Both the position numbers and the translations under genes were made by a program. Shown piece by piece: positions 14,764 to 24,066 of a stretch of DNA of 64,000 bases (its first letter is position 1; each line of letters starts with the position of its first letter). The stretch comes from Sphingomonas hankyongi (GTDB lineage: Bacteria; Pseudomonadota; Alphaproteobacteria; Sphingomonadales; Sphingomonadaceae), in the NCBI RefSeq assembly GCF_023516575.1, contig NZ_JAMGBE010000002.1, forward strand, positions 620,001 to 684,000. Direction: 5' to 3'. The notes under the pieces are model-generated. The model did no database searches and was not told the DNA's origin. It worked only from the letters and a program-made list of their open reading frames with translations.

Positions 14764-16242
14764 ATGCGGGTCAAGCATTTCCGCCGATTTGTGACGCTGG
14801 CGCTGGTCATCGCCGTACCGTCCGCGGTGAGCGGATGCCGCGAGCAGCCCCAGGGCAGCGTCAAGGTAACCGTCATCGGCGGCCCACCGAAGCTGCGCGA
14901 CCCGGCGGCAGGGCCCCTGCCCGCTGGCGACGCCCTGCTCCTGTCCAATGTCGCTCAGGGCCTCGTCCGGTTCGACGCGGCAGGCAATATCGTCGGCGGG
15001 CTGGCAGAACGCTGGAACGTCAGCAACGACGGGCTCAGCTACATCTTCCGGCTCGCGCCCGGCGACTGGCCCAATGGAGGCAAGATCACCGCGAAGCAGG
15101 TCGCGCGCCTGCTGAAGCGGCAACTCACGGGCCGCAGCCGCAATCCCATGCGCGATGCGCTCGGAGCGGTCGAGGACGTGGTCGCGATGACGGACCGCGT
15201 CATTGAAATCCGCCTCGTCGCGCCGCGGCCGAACCTCCTGCCGCTGCTTGCCCAGCCGGAAATGGCGGTCCTTCGCGAAGGCCACGGAACCGGTCCGTTC
15301 TCTGAATCGCCGACGGCCCAGCGAGGCCTCCTCCTGCTGAAACGAGAGATCGTCTCGCCTGAGGATGAATCGAAGACGGAAGAAGATGTGCTTGTGGGCG
15401 GGGCAACGGCCGGGGCGGCGGTCCAGGCTTTTGCAGCGGGTCAGACCGACCTGGTTCTCGGGGGGACTTTCGCGGACCTGCCGATCGCGCGGCGCGTGAA
15501 GCTCCCTCGCGGCAGCCTTCGCTTCGATCCGGCGTCGGGCCTGTTCGGTTTGGTTCCCACGCGCAAGGATGGGCCGCTGGCCGAGCCGGACGTCAGGCGA
15601 CTCCTCAGCCAGGCAATCGATCGCGACCTCCTCGTGCGGACCTTGAACGTGCCGGGCCTTACTCCGCGCGCGACGATCATGGAGCCTGGACTGGAAGGCG
15701 TGCCGGCGATCGCTCAACCGGTCTGGGCCACGACGGCTCTGTCCGAGCGAAGCGCAAGCCTTGCGGCGGAGGCGCGCCGCCTCTTTGGAGCGGAAGAAAA
15801 ACCGGTGCTGCGCATCGGGTTGCCCCAGGGCCCCGGGGCCGACGTGCTCCTGCTCCGGCTCATGCTCGATTGGGGCGCGCTCGGCTTCACGATCCAAAGG
15901 GCGAATAGCCCCGGGCAAGCCGATCTCGTCCTCGTCGACGACGTTGCGCCCTCGAGCTCACCCGCATGGTACGTTCGGCGTTTTCGCTGTGAAATCGCGC
16001 CCATCTGTGATCCTGAAGCTGATGAGCTGATGGCGTCGGCGCGGGCGGCGCCCGTTCCGGCGCAGCGCGCTGCGTTGCTGGTGCAGGCGGCGGCGCGGCT
16101 CGATGATGCTTTGGCCTTCATCCCGCTTGCCGCGCCGGTACGCTGGTCGCTGGTCGGATCCCGGATCGAGGGCTTTGCCGGGAACCGCTACGCGCGCCAC
16201 ACGCTGACAGGCCTGGAGCAGAAGACCAGTCCTGGAGGATAG
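14764..16242 (+). CDS. family 5 extracellular solute-binding lipoprotein
   Basis: 492 residues with a lipoprotein signal (SAVSGC). The fold is that of peptide/nickel-type solute-binding proteins (SBP_bac_5): LAERWNVSNDGLSYIFRLAPGDWPNGGKITA near residues 80-110 and the later LSQAIDRDLLVRTL segment. It should capture an oligopeptide or similar ligand in the periplasm. No permease or ATPase gene adjoins it, so it is an orphan or acts with a transporter encoded elsewhere. The next gene starts 1 nt later. Confidence 0.82.
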   Translation: MRVKHFRRFVTLALVIAVPSAVSGCREQPQGSVKVTVIGGPPKLRDPAAGPLPAGDALLLSNVAQGLVRFDAAGNIVGGLAERWNVSNDGLSYIFRLAPGDWPNGGKITAKQVARLLKRQLTGRSRNPMRDALGAVEDVVAMTDRVIEIRLVAPRPNLLPLLAQPEMAVLREGHGTGPFSESPTAQRGLLLLKREIVSPEDESKTEEDVLVGGATAGAAVQAFAAGQTDLVLGGTFADLPIARRVKLPRGSLRFDPASGLFGLVPTRKDGPLAEPDVRRLLSQAIDRDLLVRTLNVPGLTPRATIMEPGLEGVPAIAQPVWATTALSERSASLAAEARRLFGAEEKPVLRIGLPQGPGADVLLLRLMLDWGALGFTIQRANSPGQADLVLVDDVAPSSSPAWYVRRFRCEIAPICDPEADELMASARAAPVPAQRAALLVQAAARLDDALAFIPLAAPVRWSLVGSRIEGFAGNRYARHTLTGLEQKTSPGG

Positions 16243-16243
16243 A

Positions 16244-16684
16244 ATGGACCCGGAACCGCGCAGCGCCTTTCCGAGCCTGGCAAGCGATCCCGCATCGGTG
16301 CGCCAGCGGGTCGAGGGCATGGAGCGGATACTCGAACGCCTGTTCGTGATCCCGGGCACCAACCGTACGGTCGGGTTGGACGTGATCCTCGATCTGGTGC
16401 CGTTCCTCGGAAGCACCGCGGGCGCCGTGATTGGCGCCTATCTGGCCTGGGAAGCCCGCAATCTCGGCATGTCGAAATGGCAGCTCGCCAAGATGGGCGG
16501 CAATATCGGGTTCGACTGGCTGCTGGGCATGATCCCCTGGGTCGGAGCGGTTCCCGACTTCCTCTTCCGTTCCAACACGCGCAACTTGAGGATCATCAAG
16601 CGCCACCTCGACAAGCATCACGCCGCCGGCGCAATGATCGAAGGCGAGGCCAGGCCTGCGCGCGAAGTTACGCCTTCCGCTTGA
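16244..16684 (+). CDS. DUF4112 protein
   Basis: 146-residue small membrane-associated protein. It shows the DUF4112 pattern: VRQRVEGMERILERLFVIPGTNRTVGLDVILDLVPFLGS, then two short hydrophobic hairpins with conserved Gly-Pro turns and LLGMIPWVGAVPDFLFRSN. The function of the family is unknown. It follows the solute-binding protein gene directly, and its last codons overlap the convergent lipoprotein gene by 17 nt. Confidence 0.85.
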   Translation: MDPEPRSAFPSLASDPASVRQRVEGMERILERLFVIPGTNRTVGLDVILDLVPFLGSTAGAVIGAYLAWEARNLGMSKWQLAKMGGNIGFDWLLGMIPWVGAVPDFLFRSNTRNLRIIKRHLDKHHAAGAMIEGEARPAREVTPSA

Positions 16685-17102
16685 CCGGAAGCTCCGCGAG
16701 GACCTTCTTCCCGCAGCGCACGCTAACCGAAGTCACTGCCGAACTGTTCGGGATAGTCGCACTGACGTCCCACCAATTCTCGGGTGCCGCGAAGCCGGTA
16801 TTGTTCAGGACGATCGTCGGCGTGATCTCGGCCGTCGTGCCGGTCACGGCCGGCTCGCCAAGCTGCGCCATGTAGCGGGGGTCTGATCGATAGGCCTTGC
16901 CCTTCACCACGACATCCCCGTCGGCACCCGCGCTCGCGGTCCAGCCCTTCGTCTCTTCGTCCTTGAAGAAGCAAAAAGCTGGCCGCTTCGGCTGAGAAGC
17001 GGCGGCGTTCGCGCTTGCCTCAGCCTGGTTCTCGACGGCGCCCTCGCCCGAACCGCAGCTGACCAAGAAGCCACTGGCGGCGGCCACGACAAACTTCCGC
17101 AT
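16668..17102 (-). CDS. hypothetical lipoprotein
   Basis: 144 residues. A lipobox-like signal (SGFLVSCGS) implies acylation at Cys16. An Ala/Gln-rich spacer follows, and then a compact beta-rich domain with cysteines (AFCFFKDEETKGW near residues 42-54 and VRCGKKV near the end). No family is recognised. It is convergent with and slightly overlaps the DUF4112 gene. Confidence 0.7.
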   Translation of the reverse strand: MRKFVVAAASGFLVSCGSGEGAVENQAEASANAAASQPKRPAFCFFKDEETKGWTASAGADGDVVVKGKAYRSDPRYMAQLGEPAVTGTTAEITPTIVLNNTGFAAPENWWDVSATIPNSSAVTSVSVRCGKKVLAELPVKRKA

Positions 17103-17146
17103 GAATCATCCCCTCCCGCTGAGGGATCTGTAATGCGGGATCAGCC

Positions 17147-17470
17147 TCAGTGGAACTCGCGCTTCGCTTCCTCGAACCAGCCGCTCGGAGCGGTGCCGAC
17201 TTCCCGTTGCTCGACTTGCGGCGCACGCGGCGCCGGGCGGTTTCCCGGCCAGGCGGCGATGATGATTGCTGCCGCAAGCAAGGTCACGGCACCGATCAAC
17301 AGCAGGAAGGGCAAGGTGCTTAGTGAGAAACGCGGAGTCTCAGGCTGGGTCCTGCCCCTGGGCTCGCGAGCGCGTCGCGCCGTCCGTCGCAGGGCAAGTG
17401 AGCGCACGTAATCCTCCGCACGCGTCCAACTGCCCAGGACCTTCGGTTCGGAGAGATCGTCGTCGCTCAA
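17147..17470 (-). CDS. single-pass membrane protein, unknown
   Basis: 107 residues: a basic cytoplasmic N-terminus (RSLALRRTARRAREPRGR), one hydrophobic helix at about residues 55-73 (LPFLLLIGAVTLLAAAIIIAAW) and a short Pro-rich tail outside. No motif is recognised. It starts 1 nt after the stop of the DUF2171 gene, so the two are probably co-transcribed. Confidence 0.6.
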   Translation of the reverse strand: MSDDDLSEPKVLGSWTRAEDYVRSLALRRTARRAREPRGRTQPETPRFSLSTLPFLLLIGAVTLLAAAIIIAAWPGNRPAPRAPQVEQREVGTAPSGWFEEAKREFH

Positions 17471-17471
17471 A

Positions 17472-17732
17472 TCAACCGATCGGACCTCCGCTCTCTTCTT
17501 CCTCGAAGAGGTCTGCGACCACGTCGCCCTTGGCGGTCAGGCGAACCTTGTCGCCCTCGACCTCCGCGACCAATCCGCGGGGAATGAAGTGGTGATGCTC
17601 GGTGTGCGCGACGCCGCTGTCCGCGCGAATAAGCTTGATGCGGTTGTCCTCGACTCGATCGACCGTACCGATGTGCACGCCGTCCGCGCCGATCACTTCC
17701 ATATGTTCGCGAATGTCTTCGAAGCCGCTCAT
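17472..17732 (-). CDS. DUF2171 protein
   Basis: 86 residues beginning MSGFEDIREHMEVIGADGVHIGTVDRV, the DUF2171 signature (a PRC-barrel-like beta domain), with His-rich TEHHHFIPRGLVAEVEGDKV and an acidic tail. Family members are often stress-associated, but biochemical function is unknown. ATG 17732 with GGAGG upstream is chosen over codons reaching to 17795. Confidence 0.85.
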   Translation of the reverse strand: MSGFEDIREHMEVIGADGVHIGTVDRVEDNRIKLIRADSGVAHTEHHHFIPRGLVAEVEGDKVRLTAKGDVVADLFEEEESGGPIG

Positions 17733-17887
17733 AGGTCCAAGCCTCCTTTGCTCGCCTCCCCTAACGCTTCGCTCGCGGCGCGGGATGCACGCCACATCGC
17801 CAATCTACGGCCGCTCGACGTCCATGTCACGATGGGCCGCCGCATGTCGGGTTGTTAGGCCGTGCGTTCGTGCTAGTGCCCGGCTTT

Positions 17888-20512
17888 ATGGCTGATGTCC
17901 GCGCTACTCCCGAAGTCCTCACCCCTCCGGAGGCGCCGCCCTCCCCGACCCATGTCGCGACCAGGCGCGAGGACTATCGTCCGCCCGACTGGCTCGTGCC
18001 GGAGATCAGTCTCGACTTCGATCTGGATCCCCAGCGCACCAGGGTCCGCGCGAGCCTTGAGATTGTTCGCAACGGCGACCACGACCGGCCGCTCCGGCTC
18101 GACGGCGATGAGCTGACGCTCATTTCCGCTCGCGTCGACGGACGGGAAGTCGAACCGGGGCTGGATGGAAAGCAACTGGTCCTGGACCTTCCGGGCTCGC
18201 GAGCGATGGTCGAGACGGAAGTGGAGATCGCTCCGGCGGCGAACACCAAGTTGATGGGCCTCTATGCGTCGGGGGGAATCCTTTGCACGCAATGCGAAGC
18301 GGAGGGCTTCCGCCGGATAACCTTCTTCCCCGACCGTCCGGATGTCCTTTCCAGATATCGCGTAAGGATGGAGGCGGACAAAGACCGCTTCCCGATCCTG
18401 CTGTCGAATGGGAACAACATCGCCGCGGGCGAGGAAGGTGATGGGCGGCATTGGGCGCAATGGGAGGATCCCTTCCCCAAGCCGAGCTATCTCTTCGCCC
18501 TCGTCGCCGGCGACCTCAAGGCGAACAGCGACAGCTTCACGACCATGAGCGGCCGCAAGGTCGCGCTGAATATCTGGGTGCGCGAGGCCGACCTGCCGAA
18601 GACCGCGCACGCAATGGAGAGCCTGAAGCTCGCCATGGCGTGGGACGAGAAGGTTTACGGCCGCGAATATGACCTCGACCTGTTCAACATCGTCGCCGTC
18701 GCCGACTTCAACATGGGGGCGATGGAGAACAAGGGCCTCAACATCTTCAACTCGGCCTATGTTCTCGCCGACCAGGAAACCGCTACGGACGCAGACTTCG
18801 ACAACATCTCCCGCGTCGTAGCGCACGAATATTTCCACAACTGGTCCGGCGATCGGATCACGTGCCGCGACTGGTTCCAGCTTAGCCTCAAGGAAGGCTT
18901 CACCGTCTTCCGCGACCAGAGCTTTTCCGCCGACATCGGAAGCGCTCCGGTCAAGCGGATCGATGACGTGCGCGTGCTTCGGGCGGCGCAGTTCCCGGAA
19001 GATGCGGGCCCCTTGGCGCACGCGGTCCGGCCCGACAGCTACATAGAGATTTCGAACTTCTACACGGCGACCGTCTACAACAAGGGTGCCGAGTTGATCC
19101 GGATGATGGCGACCGTGCTGGGCGCGGAGAAGTTCCGGGCCGGCACGGATCTCTATTTCGATCGGCACGACGGCGAGGCAGCCACGTGCGACGATTTCGT
19201 GAAGGCGCTCGAGGATGGCAGCGGCGTCGATCTGTCGGCGTTCAAGATCTGGTATTCGCAGGCCGGCACTCCCAAGGTTTCGGCACGGCTGCAGCACGAC
19301 CCTCAAACGCGTGCGGCCACATTGCATCTGGAGCAGCGGGTAGACCCGACGCCCGGGCAGCCGGACAAGGCGCCGATGCCGATCCCGCTACGGACGGCGC
19401 TGATCGGTGAAGACAGCTGCGCGGAAATCGCTGCCGAGCAGCTCGTGCTCCTCGAAAAGGCGCAGGCGACGATCGAATTCGCGAACGTCGCCGAACCGCC
19501 TTTGCTGTCGATCAATCGTGGCTTCTCGGCGCCGATTGTCCTGACCGTCGATCGCCGCCCCGGAGAGCTGGAGCGGCTTGCTCAGTGCGATACGGATCCG
19601 TTCAGCCGCTACGAAGCGCTGCAGGAGTTGATGATGTGCGCGCTGGTCGCGAGTGCGACCGGCGCGGCGGCGGACCTGGAGCCGGTCACGCGCGCGGTGG
19701 GAGCCACGCTGCGGTCCGACGCACTGGACGCGGCGTTCAAGGCGGAGGCCATCCTGCTTCCTTCCGAACCGCTGATCGCGGACCGGTTGGACGTGGTCGA
19801 CCCCGACGCAGTGCACGAATCGCGCGAAGCGCTCCGCCGCGCGATCGGTAATGAGCTTCGTGACGATCTGGCATCAGCTTACGGAACCTCTGGCGCGCCG
19901 GGCCACGATCTTTCGCCTGCGGCCAAGGGCGTTCGCAGATTGCGGAACGTCGCACTTGCCCTGATTGCGGCCGGTGACGAACGGGTCGGCGCGACGCTCG
20001 CGCACCGCCAATTCATGGCCGCGGATAATATGACCGACCGGCAGGCCGCGCTCGGAACTCTGGTTTCGCTCGACGCGCCCGAGCGCGATCAGGCGCTGGC
20101 GGCCTTCTACGATCGGTTTCACGACGACCCGCTTGTGCTCGACAAATGGTTCGCGCTCCAAGCCGCGGCGCAGCGCCGCGAAACGGTCGACGAGGTGCAG
20201 CGGCTCGCCCATCACCCCGATTTCCGGATCGGCAATCCCAATCGGCTCCGCGCGCTCGCGGGCACGTTCGGGTACAACCATTGGGCGTTCCATTCTCCGG
20301 ACGGCCGCGGCTATCGCTTCCTGACGGACATGATCCTCGACGCGGACAAGCTCAATCCGCAAGTCGCAGCGCGCCTCATCCCGCCGTTCGGCCGCTGGCG
20401 CCGGTTCGAACCCAAGCGAGGCGAGCTGATGCGCGAGTCGCTCGAACGGATCGTCGGTGCGCGCGGACTATCGAAGGACGTTTACGAACAGGCGAGCAAG
20501 TCGCTCGCCTGA
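17888..20512 (+). CDS. pepN: aminopeptidase N (M1 zinc metallopeptidase)
   Basis: 874 residues, the usual length of bacterial PepN. The M1 exopeptidase motif GAMENKG lies near residue 275 and the zinc motif HEYFHNWSGDR near residue 312, with the downstream Glu in LKEGFTVFRDQ. The C-terminal helical domain ends LERIVGARGLSKDVYEQASKSL as in Escherichia coli PepN. It removes N-terminal residues from peptides in the cytoplasm. ATG 17888 is preferred; an in-frame TTG at 17852 adds no conserved sequence. Confidence 0.95.
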   Translation: MADVRATPEVLTPPEAPPSPTHVATRREDYRPPDWLVPEISLDFDLDPQRTRVRASLEIVRNGDHDRPLRLDGDELTLISARVDGREVEPGLDGKQLVLDLPGSRAMVETEVEIAPAANTKLMGLYASGGILCTQCEAEGFRRITFFPDRPDVLSRYRVRMEADKDRFPILLSNGNNIAAGEEGDGRHWAQWEDPFPKPSYLFALVAGDLKANSDSFTTMSGRKVALNIWVREADLPKTAHAMESLKLAMAWDEKVYGREYDLDLFNIVAVADFNMGAMENKGLNIFNSAYVLADQETATDADFDNISRVVAHEYFHNWSGDRITCRDWFQLSLKEGFTVFRDQSFSADIGSAPVKRIDDVRVLRAAQFPEDAGPLAHAVRPDSYIEISNFYTATVYNKGAELIRMMATVLGAEKFRAGTDLYFDRHDGEAATCDDFVKALEDGSGVDLSAFKIWYSQAGTPKVSARLQHDPQTRAATLHLEQRVDPTPGQPDKAPMPIPLRTALIGEDSCAEIAAEQLVLLEKAQATIEFANVAEPPLLSINRGFSAPIVLTVDRRPGELERLAQCDTDPFSRYEALQELMMCALVASATGAAADLEPVTRAVGATLRSDALDAAFKAEAILLPSEPLIADRLDVVDPDAVHESREALRRAIGNELRDDLASAYGTSGAPGHDLSPAAKGVRRLRNVALALIAAGDERVGATLAHRQFMAADNMTDRQAALGTLVSLDAPERDQALAAFYDRFHDDPLVLDKWFALQAAAQRRETVDEVQRLAHHPDFRIGNPNRLRALAGTFGYNHWAFHSPDGRGYRFLTDMILDADKLNPQVAARLIPPFGRWRRFEPKRGELMRESLERIVGARGLSKDVYEQASKSLA

Positions 20513-20514
20513 GT

Positions 20515-21120
20515 TCAGCCGCCGATCCAGCGCGCCACTTCGCCGGCAACCTGATTGGCCGCCCGATTGATCGCCGGGCCAACGGTGTCGGCAGTGCCGT
20601 CAGCAGCGGCGGTCGCCGTGAAACGACGGCTTTCGACATGCGATCCGCCCTGCGTCGAAAGTGAGGCGTCATAAGTGATGACCACCTGGCCGGACGAAGA
20701 GTCGTAGCCGAATCGCTGAAGACTGCCGGTCACGGTCAGGCCCGGATCGAGCGCCGCTTGCGCTGGATCGAGAACGACGCGGTTCGTGGTCCTGCGAACG
20801 GTCTCCGCGACAAGCGCCGCAAAGAGCCTGTCGGGTGTATCGATATATTGCAGGTTCGGCACATACTGAACTGCGGTCGGCGTAACCTGTACTGGCACGC
20901 GAACCGTGCGGATTTCCTTCGGGATTTGCGGAACCGCGATGGTGACCGCCTGGCCGGCATTGGCCGTTCGCACGATCGCCCCGGGGTCAGGTGCCTCGGG
21001 TGTCAGCGTCAGCATGTAGGCCGGAGGTTTTCCCCCGCCGCCAAGCAGTCCGCTGAGCGAGCAAGCTCCGACGGTCGTCGCCATTGCAATGGACCCCAAG
21101 ATACGCAGCAGCGACTTCAT
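20515..21120 (-). CDS. ABC-type transport auxiliary lipoprotein (PqiC-like)
   Basis: 201 residues with a lipobox (TTVGACS, Cys20) and the fold of the auxiliary lipoproteins that accompany MCE transporters: YMLTLTPEAP near residue 35, IAVPQIPKEIRTVRVPV, and ending NRAANQVAGEVARWIGG. It probably anchors the periplasmic MCE tunnel to the outer membrane. ATGA overlap with the MlaD-like gene makes it the last gene of a four-gene lipid-transport operon. Confidence 0.85.
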   Translation of the reverse strand: MKSLLRILGSIAMATTVGACSLSGLLGGGGKPPAYMLTLTPEAPDPGAIVRTANAGQAVTIAVPQIPKEIRTVRVPVQVTPTAVQYVPNLQYIDTPDRLFAALVAETVRRTTNRVVLDPAQAALDPGLTVTGSLQRFGYDSSSGQVVITYDASLSTQGGSHVESRRFTATAAADGTADTVGPAINRAANQVAGEVARWIGG

Positions 21121-22070
21121 TTGCTTTTCCCTGGCTTGTAGTCGGGCAGCTTCTCGGGTCCGAGCGTACCGCCGATCCCCTGCTGCTCCACCCGATCGGT
21201 GACGCCGCGCAGCGACTGCGAAAGTTCTCGAAGTTCGCGCACAAGGCGATTGGCTTCCGGAAGCGTCGACTTGGACAGATTCTGCACGCCCGGCCGCGCA
21301 TCGCTGATGATGGCATTGAGATTGTCGGATGCCTGCTGGACCGAAGCGATGGCCTTGCGCAGGTCCTGTGCCGCCGGTCCGCCCTGCTCGACGACGAGCC
21401 GGTTGGTGTTGTCGGTGAGGACGCTGATGCGCTGCGCGGCGACACCGGCGTTGCGGACCGCGATCCGCGTATCGGCGATCGCGTCGGCAAGGTCCGGGGC
21501 ACGCTGCGCGAGGACCTCGGTCGTCGCATCGATGTTCTCGAGAATGTCGGAGATCGCATTCTGGTTCTTGTCGCTGAGCAGCTCCGTCAGTCGCTCGGTG
21601 AGGCGCTGAATGCGATCGATCAGCTCCGGAGCGCTGTTGAGCAACGCGCCGAGACCGCCCGAGCTGGACGGGATCACCGGGCAGCCCTGCGGTCCGACCT
21701 GGCGGATCGGCGGGCTTCCGCGCGCGGCGCCGTCGAGCTGGATCTCGCTGACGCCGGTGAAACCGACGCCCTTGATCTGCGCGGTCGTCCCCTGGAGCAC
21801 CGGTGTCTGCTCGTCGACGTTGATTCGGACCCAGACGAATTCCGGCCGGTTAGGCAGGAGCGAAATCTTGTCGACCTGCCCGACCGGAACGCCCGAGAAG
21901 GTCACGTTCGACCCCTTGTTGAGGCCGCCGACGGCCTGGCTGAAGTAGATGTCGTAGCATTTGGTGCTCTTGTTCGAGAGCCCCGCGAGCCAGACGATGA
22001 ACAGGAGGACGCCGGCGAGCAACGCCACCGTGACCGCGCCAACCATCACATAGTTCGACCGGGTTTCCAC
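21117..22070 (-). CDS. mlaD: MlaD-type MCE-domain lipid transport protein
   Basis: 317 residues: one N-terminal membrane anchor (about 9-30), an MCE domain at about 38-117 (YDIYFSQAVGGLNKGSNVTFSGVPVGQVDKI), then a long helical region suited to forming a tube. It is the substrate-binding part of an ABC lipid transporter between inner and outer membrane. It overlaps the ATPase gene by one base and the lipoprotein gene by ATGA. Confidence 0.9.
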   Translation of the reverse strand: METRSNYVMVGAVTVALLAGVLLFIVWLAGLSNKSTKCYDIYFSQAVGGLNKGSNVTFSGVPVGQVDKISLLPNRPEFVWVRINVDEQTPVLQGTTAQIKGVGFTGVSEIQLDGAARGSPPIRQVGPQGCPVIPSSSGGLGALLNSAPELIDRIQRLTERLTELLSDKNQNAISDILENIDATTEVLAQRAPDLADAIADTRIAVRNAGVAAQRISVLTDNTNRLVVEQGGPAAQDLRKAIASVQQASDNLNAIISDARPGVQNLSKSTLPEANRLVRELRELSQSLRGVTDRVEQQGIGGTLGPEKLPDYKPGKSK

Positions 22071-22873
22071 TAAGCGGCCGCCCCCTCTTTATGACTCAAG
22101 GCCGCAGTACGCCCCCGCGGTCCGTTAAAATACTCTTGTATCCAAGGATGATCCAAAGCCAAGAGGTTGGGTATCGTGTCGACTGCGATGACCTTTCGGT
22201 CCGCAAGCACGGCAACCCGGTCGCAAATCGTGATCAGCGTGTCGAGATCGTGCGTGATCAGGAACACGGTCAGATCGAGCCTCTTCTGAAGCGACGCAAT
22301 CAGCTCGTCGAAAGCCGCCGCGCCGATCGGGTCGAGACCGGCGGTCGGCTCGTCGAGGAACAGCAGCTCCGGATCGAGCGCGAGGGCGCGGGCCAGGCCG
22401 GCGCGCTTCCTCATGCCGCCCGACAGCTCGGATGGATATTTCGGCCCCGCATTCGCCGGCAGGCCGCTCATTGCGATCTTGTATGACGCAATCTCGTCGA
22501 TCACCGGCGGACGGATGTAGGGGAAATATTCGCGGATCGGGACCTCGACATTCTCCGCTACTGTCAGGGTCGAGAACAAAGCGCCGTTCTGAAACAGGAT
22601 TCCCCAGCGGCGGCGGATGTTCTTGGCTTCGTCCTCGCTCCGACCGATCATGCTTTCGCCAAGAACCTCGATCTCCCCGTCATCGGGCGTCTGAAGGCCG
22701 ATGATGGAGCGCATCAGCACCGATTTTCCGGTGCCCGAACCGCCGACCACGCCGAGGATTTCGCCGCGGCGCACGTCAAGGTCGAGATTCTCATGGATGA
22801 CCTGCTCGCCGAACGTGTTGCGCAGGCCGCGAACCGTGATGATCGGTTCGTTGTTCTTGGTAGTTGTCGTCAT
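22070..22873 (-). CDS. mlaF: MlaF-type ABC ATPase
   Basis: 267 residues with Walker A GGSGTGKS, Q-loop LFQNGALF, signature LSGGMRKR, Walker B ELLFLDEP and H-loop LITHDLDT. The SGGM signature and LSGG..R.GLARAL block are typical of MlaF/TTG2A. It powers the lipid transporter. The start at ATG 22873 overlaps the permease stop; another ATG lies at 22879. The operon order is permease, ATPase, MCE protein, lipoprotein. Confidence 0.92.
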   Translation of the reverse strand: MTTTTKNNEPIITVRGLRNTFGEQVIHENLDLDVRRGEILGVVGGSGTGKSVLMRSIIGLQTPDDGEIEVLGESMIGRSEDEAKNIRRRWGILFQNGALFSTLTVAENVEVPIREYFPYIRPPVIDEIASYKIAMSGLPANAGPKYPSELSGGMRKRAGLARALALDPELLFLDEPTAGLDPIGAAAFDELIASLQKRLDLTVFLITHDLDTLITICDRVAVLADRKVIAVDTIPNLLALDHPWIQEYFNGPRGRTAALSHKEGAAA

Positions 22874-23973
22874 CTCCATCCAATCGAGCTGAAGAAGACG
22901 GCGAAGACCGCATCGAGCACGATCACTAGAAAGATCGACTGCACGACCGCGGTCGTGGTGCGAAGCCCGACTTCCTCGCTGTTGCCCTGGACGAGCATCC
23001 CCTGGAAGCAGCCGGCCAGCGCAATGATGAAGCCGAACACGGGCGCCTTGATGAGCCCGATCCAAAGGTCGGTGATCGGCGTCACCTCCTGAAGTCGCTG
23101 GACATAGGTCAGCGGGGGGATTTCGAGCGAAAGCCAGACGAAGATCCCGCCGCCGAGCAAGGCCATGAGCATCGCCCAGAAGGCAAGCAGCGGCATCATG
23201 ATGACGGCGGCGATCATCCGTGGGATGACAAGCGCTTCGATCGGGGACACGCCGATGGTGCGCATCGCGTCGATCTCCTCGGTGATCTTCATCGTCCCCA
23301 GCTGGGCCGCGAAAGCGGACCCGGAGCGGCCGGCGACCATGATCGCGGTCATCAGCGTGCCAAGCTCGCGCACGGTGATCCGGCCGATGAGGTTGATCGT
23401 GTAGACCTCGGCGCCGAACTGCTCGAGCTGGACCGAGCCCTGCTGCGCGATGACGATGCCGATCAGGAAGCTCATCAGGCCGATGATGCCGAGCGCGCGA
23501 ACCCCGACCACGTCGAAACGCTGGACGACGGCATTGACCCGGAAGCGCTTCGGACGGCGGATCAGGTTGGCGAAGCCGATCAGAGTTGCGCCAAAGAATC
23601 CCAGGAGGCCGAGCAAGGTCGAGCCCGCGTCCGCGACCCACTCCCCAAGCTCGGTCAGGACGCGCGTGAAGCTGGAGCTCTCCTCCGGCCTCACCCTGGC
23701 CGGCACGTCGAACTCCGAGACCTGGTGCAGCAAGCTCACCTCGTCCCGGCTGGCGCCAACGACTTTTGCGCCGCGATCGCGGACGGCCCGATAGACCAGC
23801 CATGCGCCGACCGTGTCCATGCGGTCGATTTCGCTAAGGTCGATGGTCAGCGGGTCGGGAAGAGCGTCGATTTCGCGCTGCGTGGTCGCCGCCCGCGTGA
23901 TCGTGAGCGCGCCCGCGACGCGGTACACGCTCTCTCCCTGGTGATCGTCACTGGTCCCGTTAACGTCGGCCAT
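22870..23973 (-). CDS. mlaE: MlaE-type permease with N-terminal STAS domain
   Basis: 367 residues. Residues about 15-100 form a STAS-like domain (YRVAGALTITRA...LTIDLSEIDRMDTVGAWLVYRAV), the role filled by separate MlaB in Escherichia coli. The rest is the MlaE permease: GVRALGIIGLMSFLIGIVIAQQ, the conserved GRSGSAFAAQLGTMKITEEIDAM loop and VIPRMIAAV. No mlaC gene is present. The start at 23973 is chosen because earlier in-frame codons would enter the divergent gene region. Confidence 0.9.
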   Translation of the reverse strand: MADVNGTSDDHQGESVYRVAGALTITRAATTQREIDALPDPLTIDLSEIDRMDTVGAWLVYRAVRDRGAKVVGASRDEVSLLHQVSEFDVPARVRPEESSSFTRVLTELGEWVADAGSTLLGLLGFFGATLIGFANLIRRPKRFRVNAVVQRFDVVGVRALGIIGLMSFLIGIVIAQQGSVQLEQFGAEVYTINLIGRITVRELGTLMTAIMVAGRSGSAFAAQLGTMKITEEIDAMRTIGVSPIEALVIPRMIAAVIMMPLLAFWAMLMALLGGGIFVWLSLEIPPLTYVQRLQEVTPITDLWIGLIKAPVFGFIIALAGCFQGMLVQGNSEEVGLRTTTAVVQSIFLVIVLDAVFAVFFSSIGWR

Positions 23974-24066
23974 GTCGCGCGAAGTAGTGCGCGAAATGAA
24001 CTCCGTGGGCAAGACGCCGCTAGAGCGGGCCTTCCCTGCCCCGTTCGCCGCCATTATGCGCCGGAC

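Noticed and set aside
17873-19327. 484-codon minus-strand frame opposite aminopeptidase N
   Set aside because: The plus strand encodes a complete M1 peptidase with all motifs; the antisense text has no domain.
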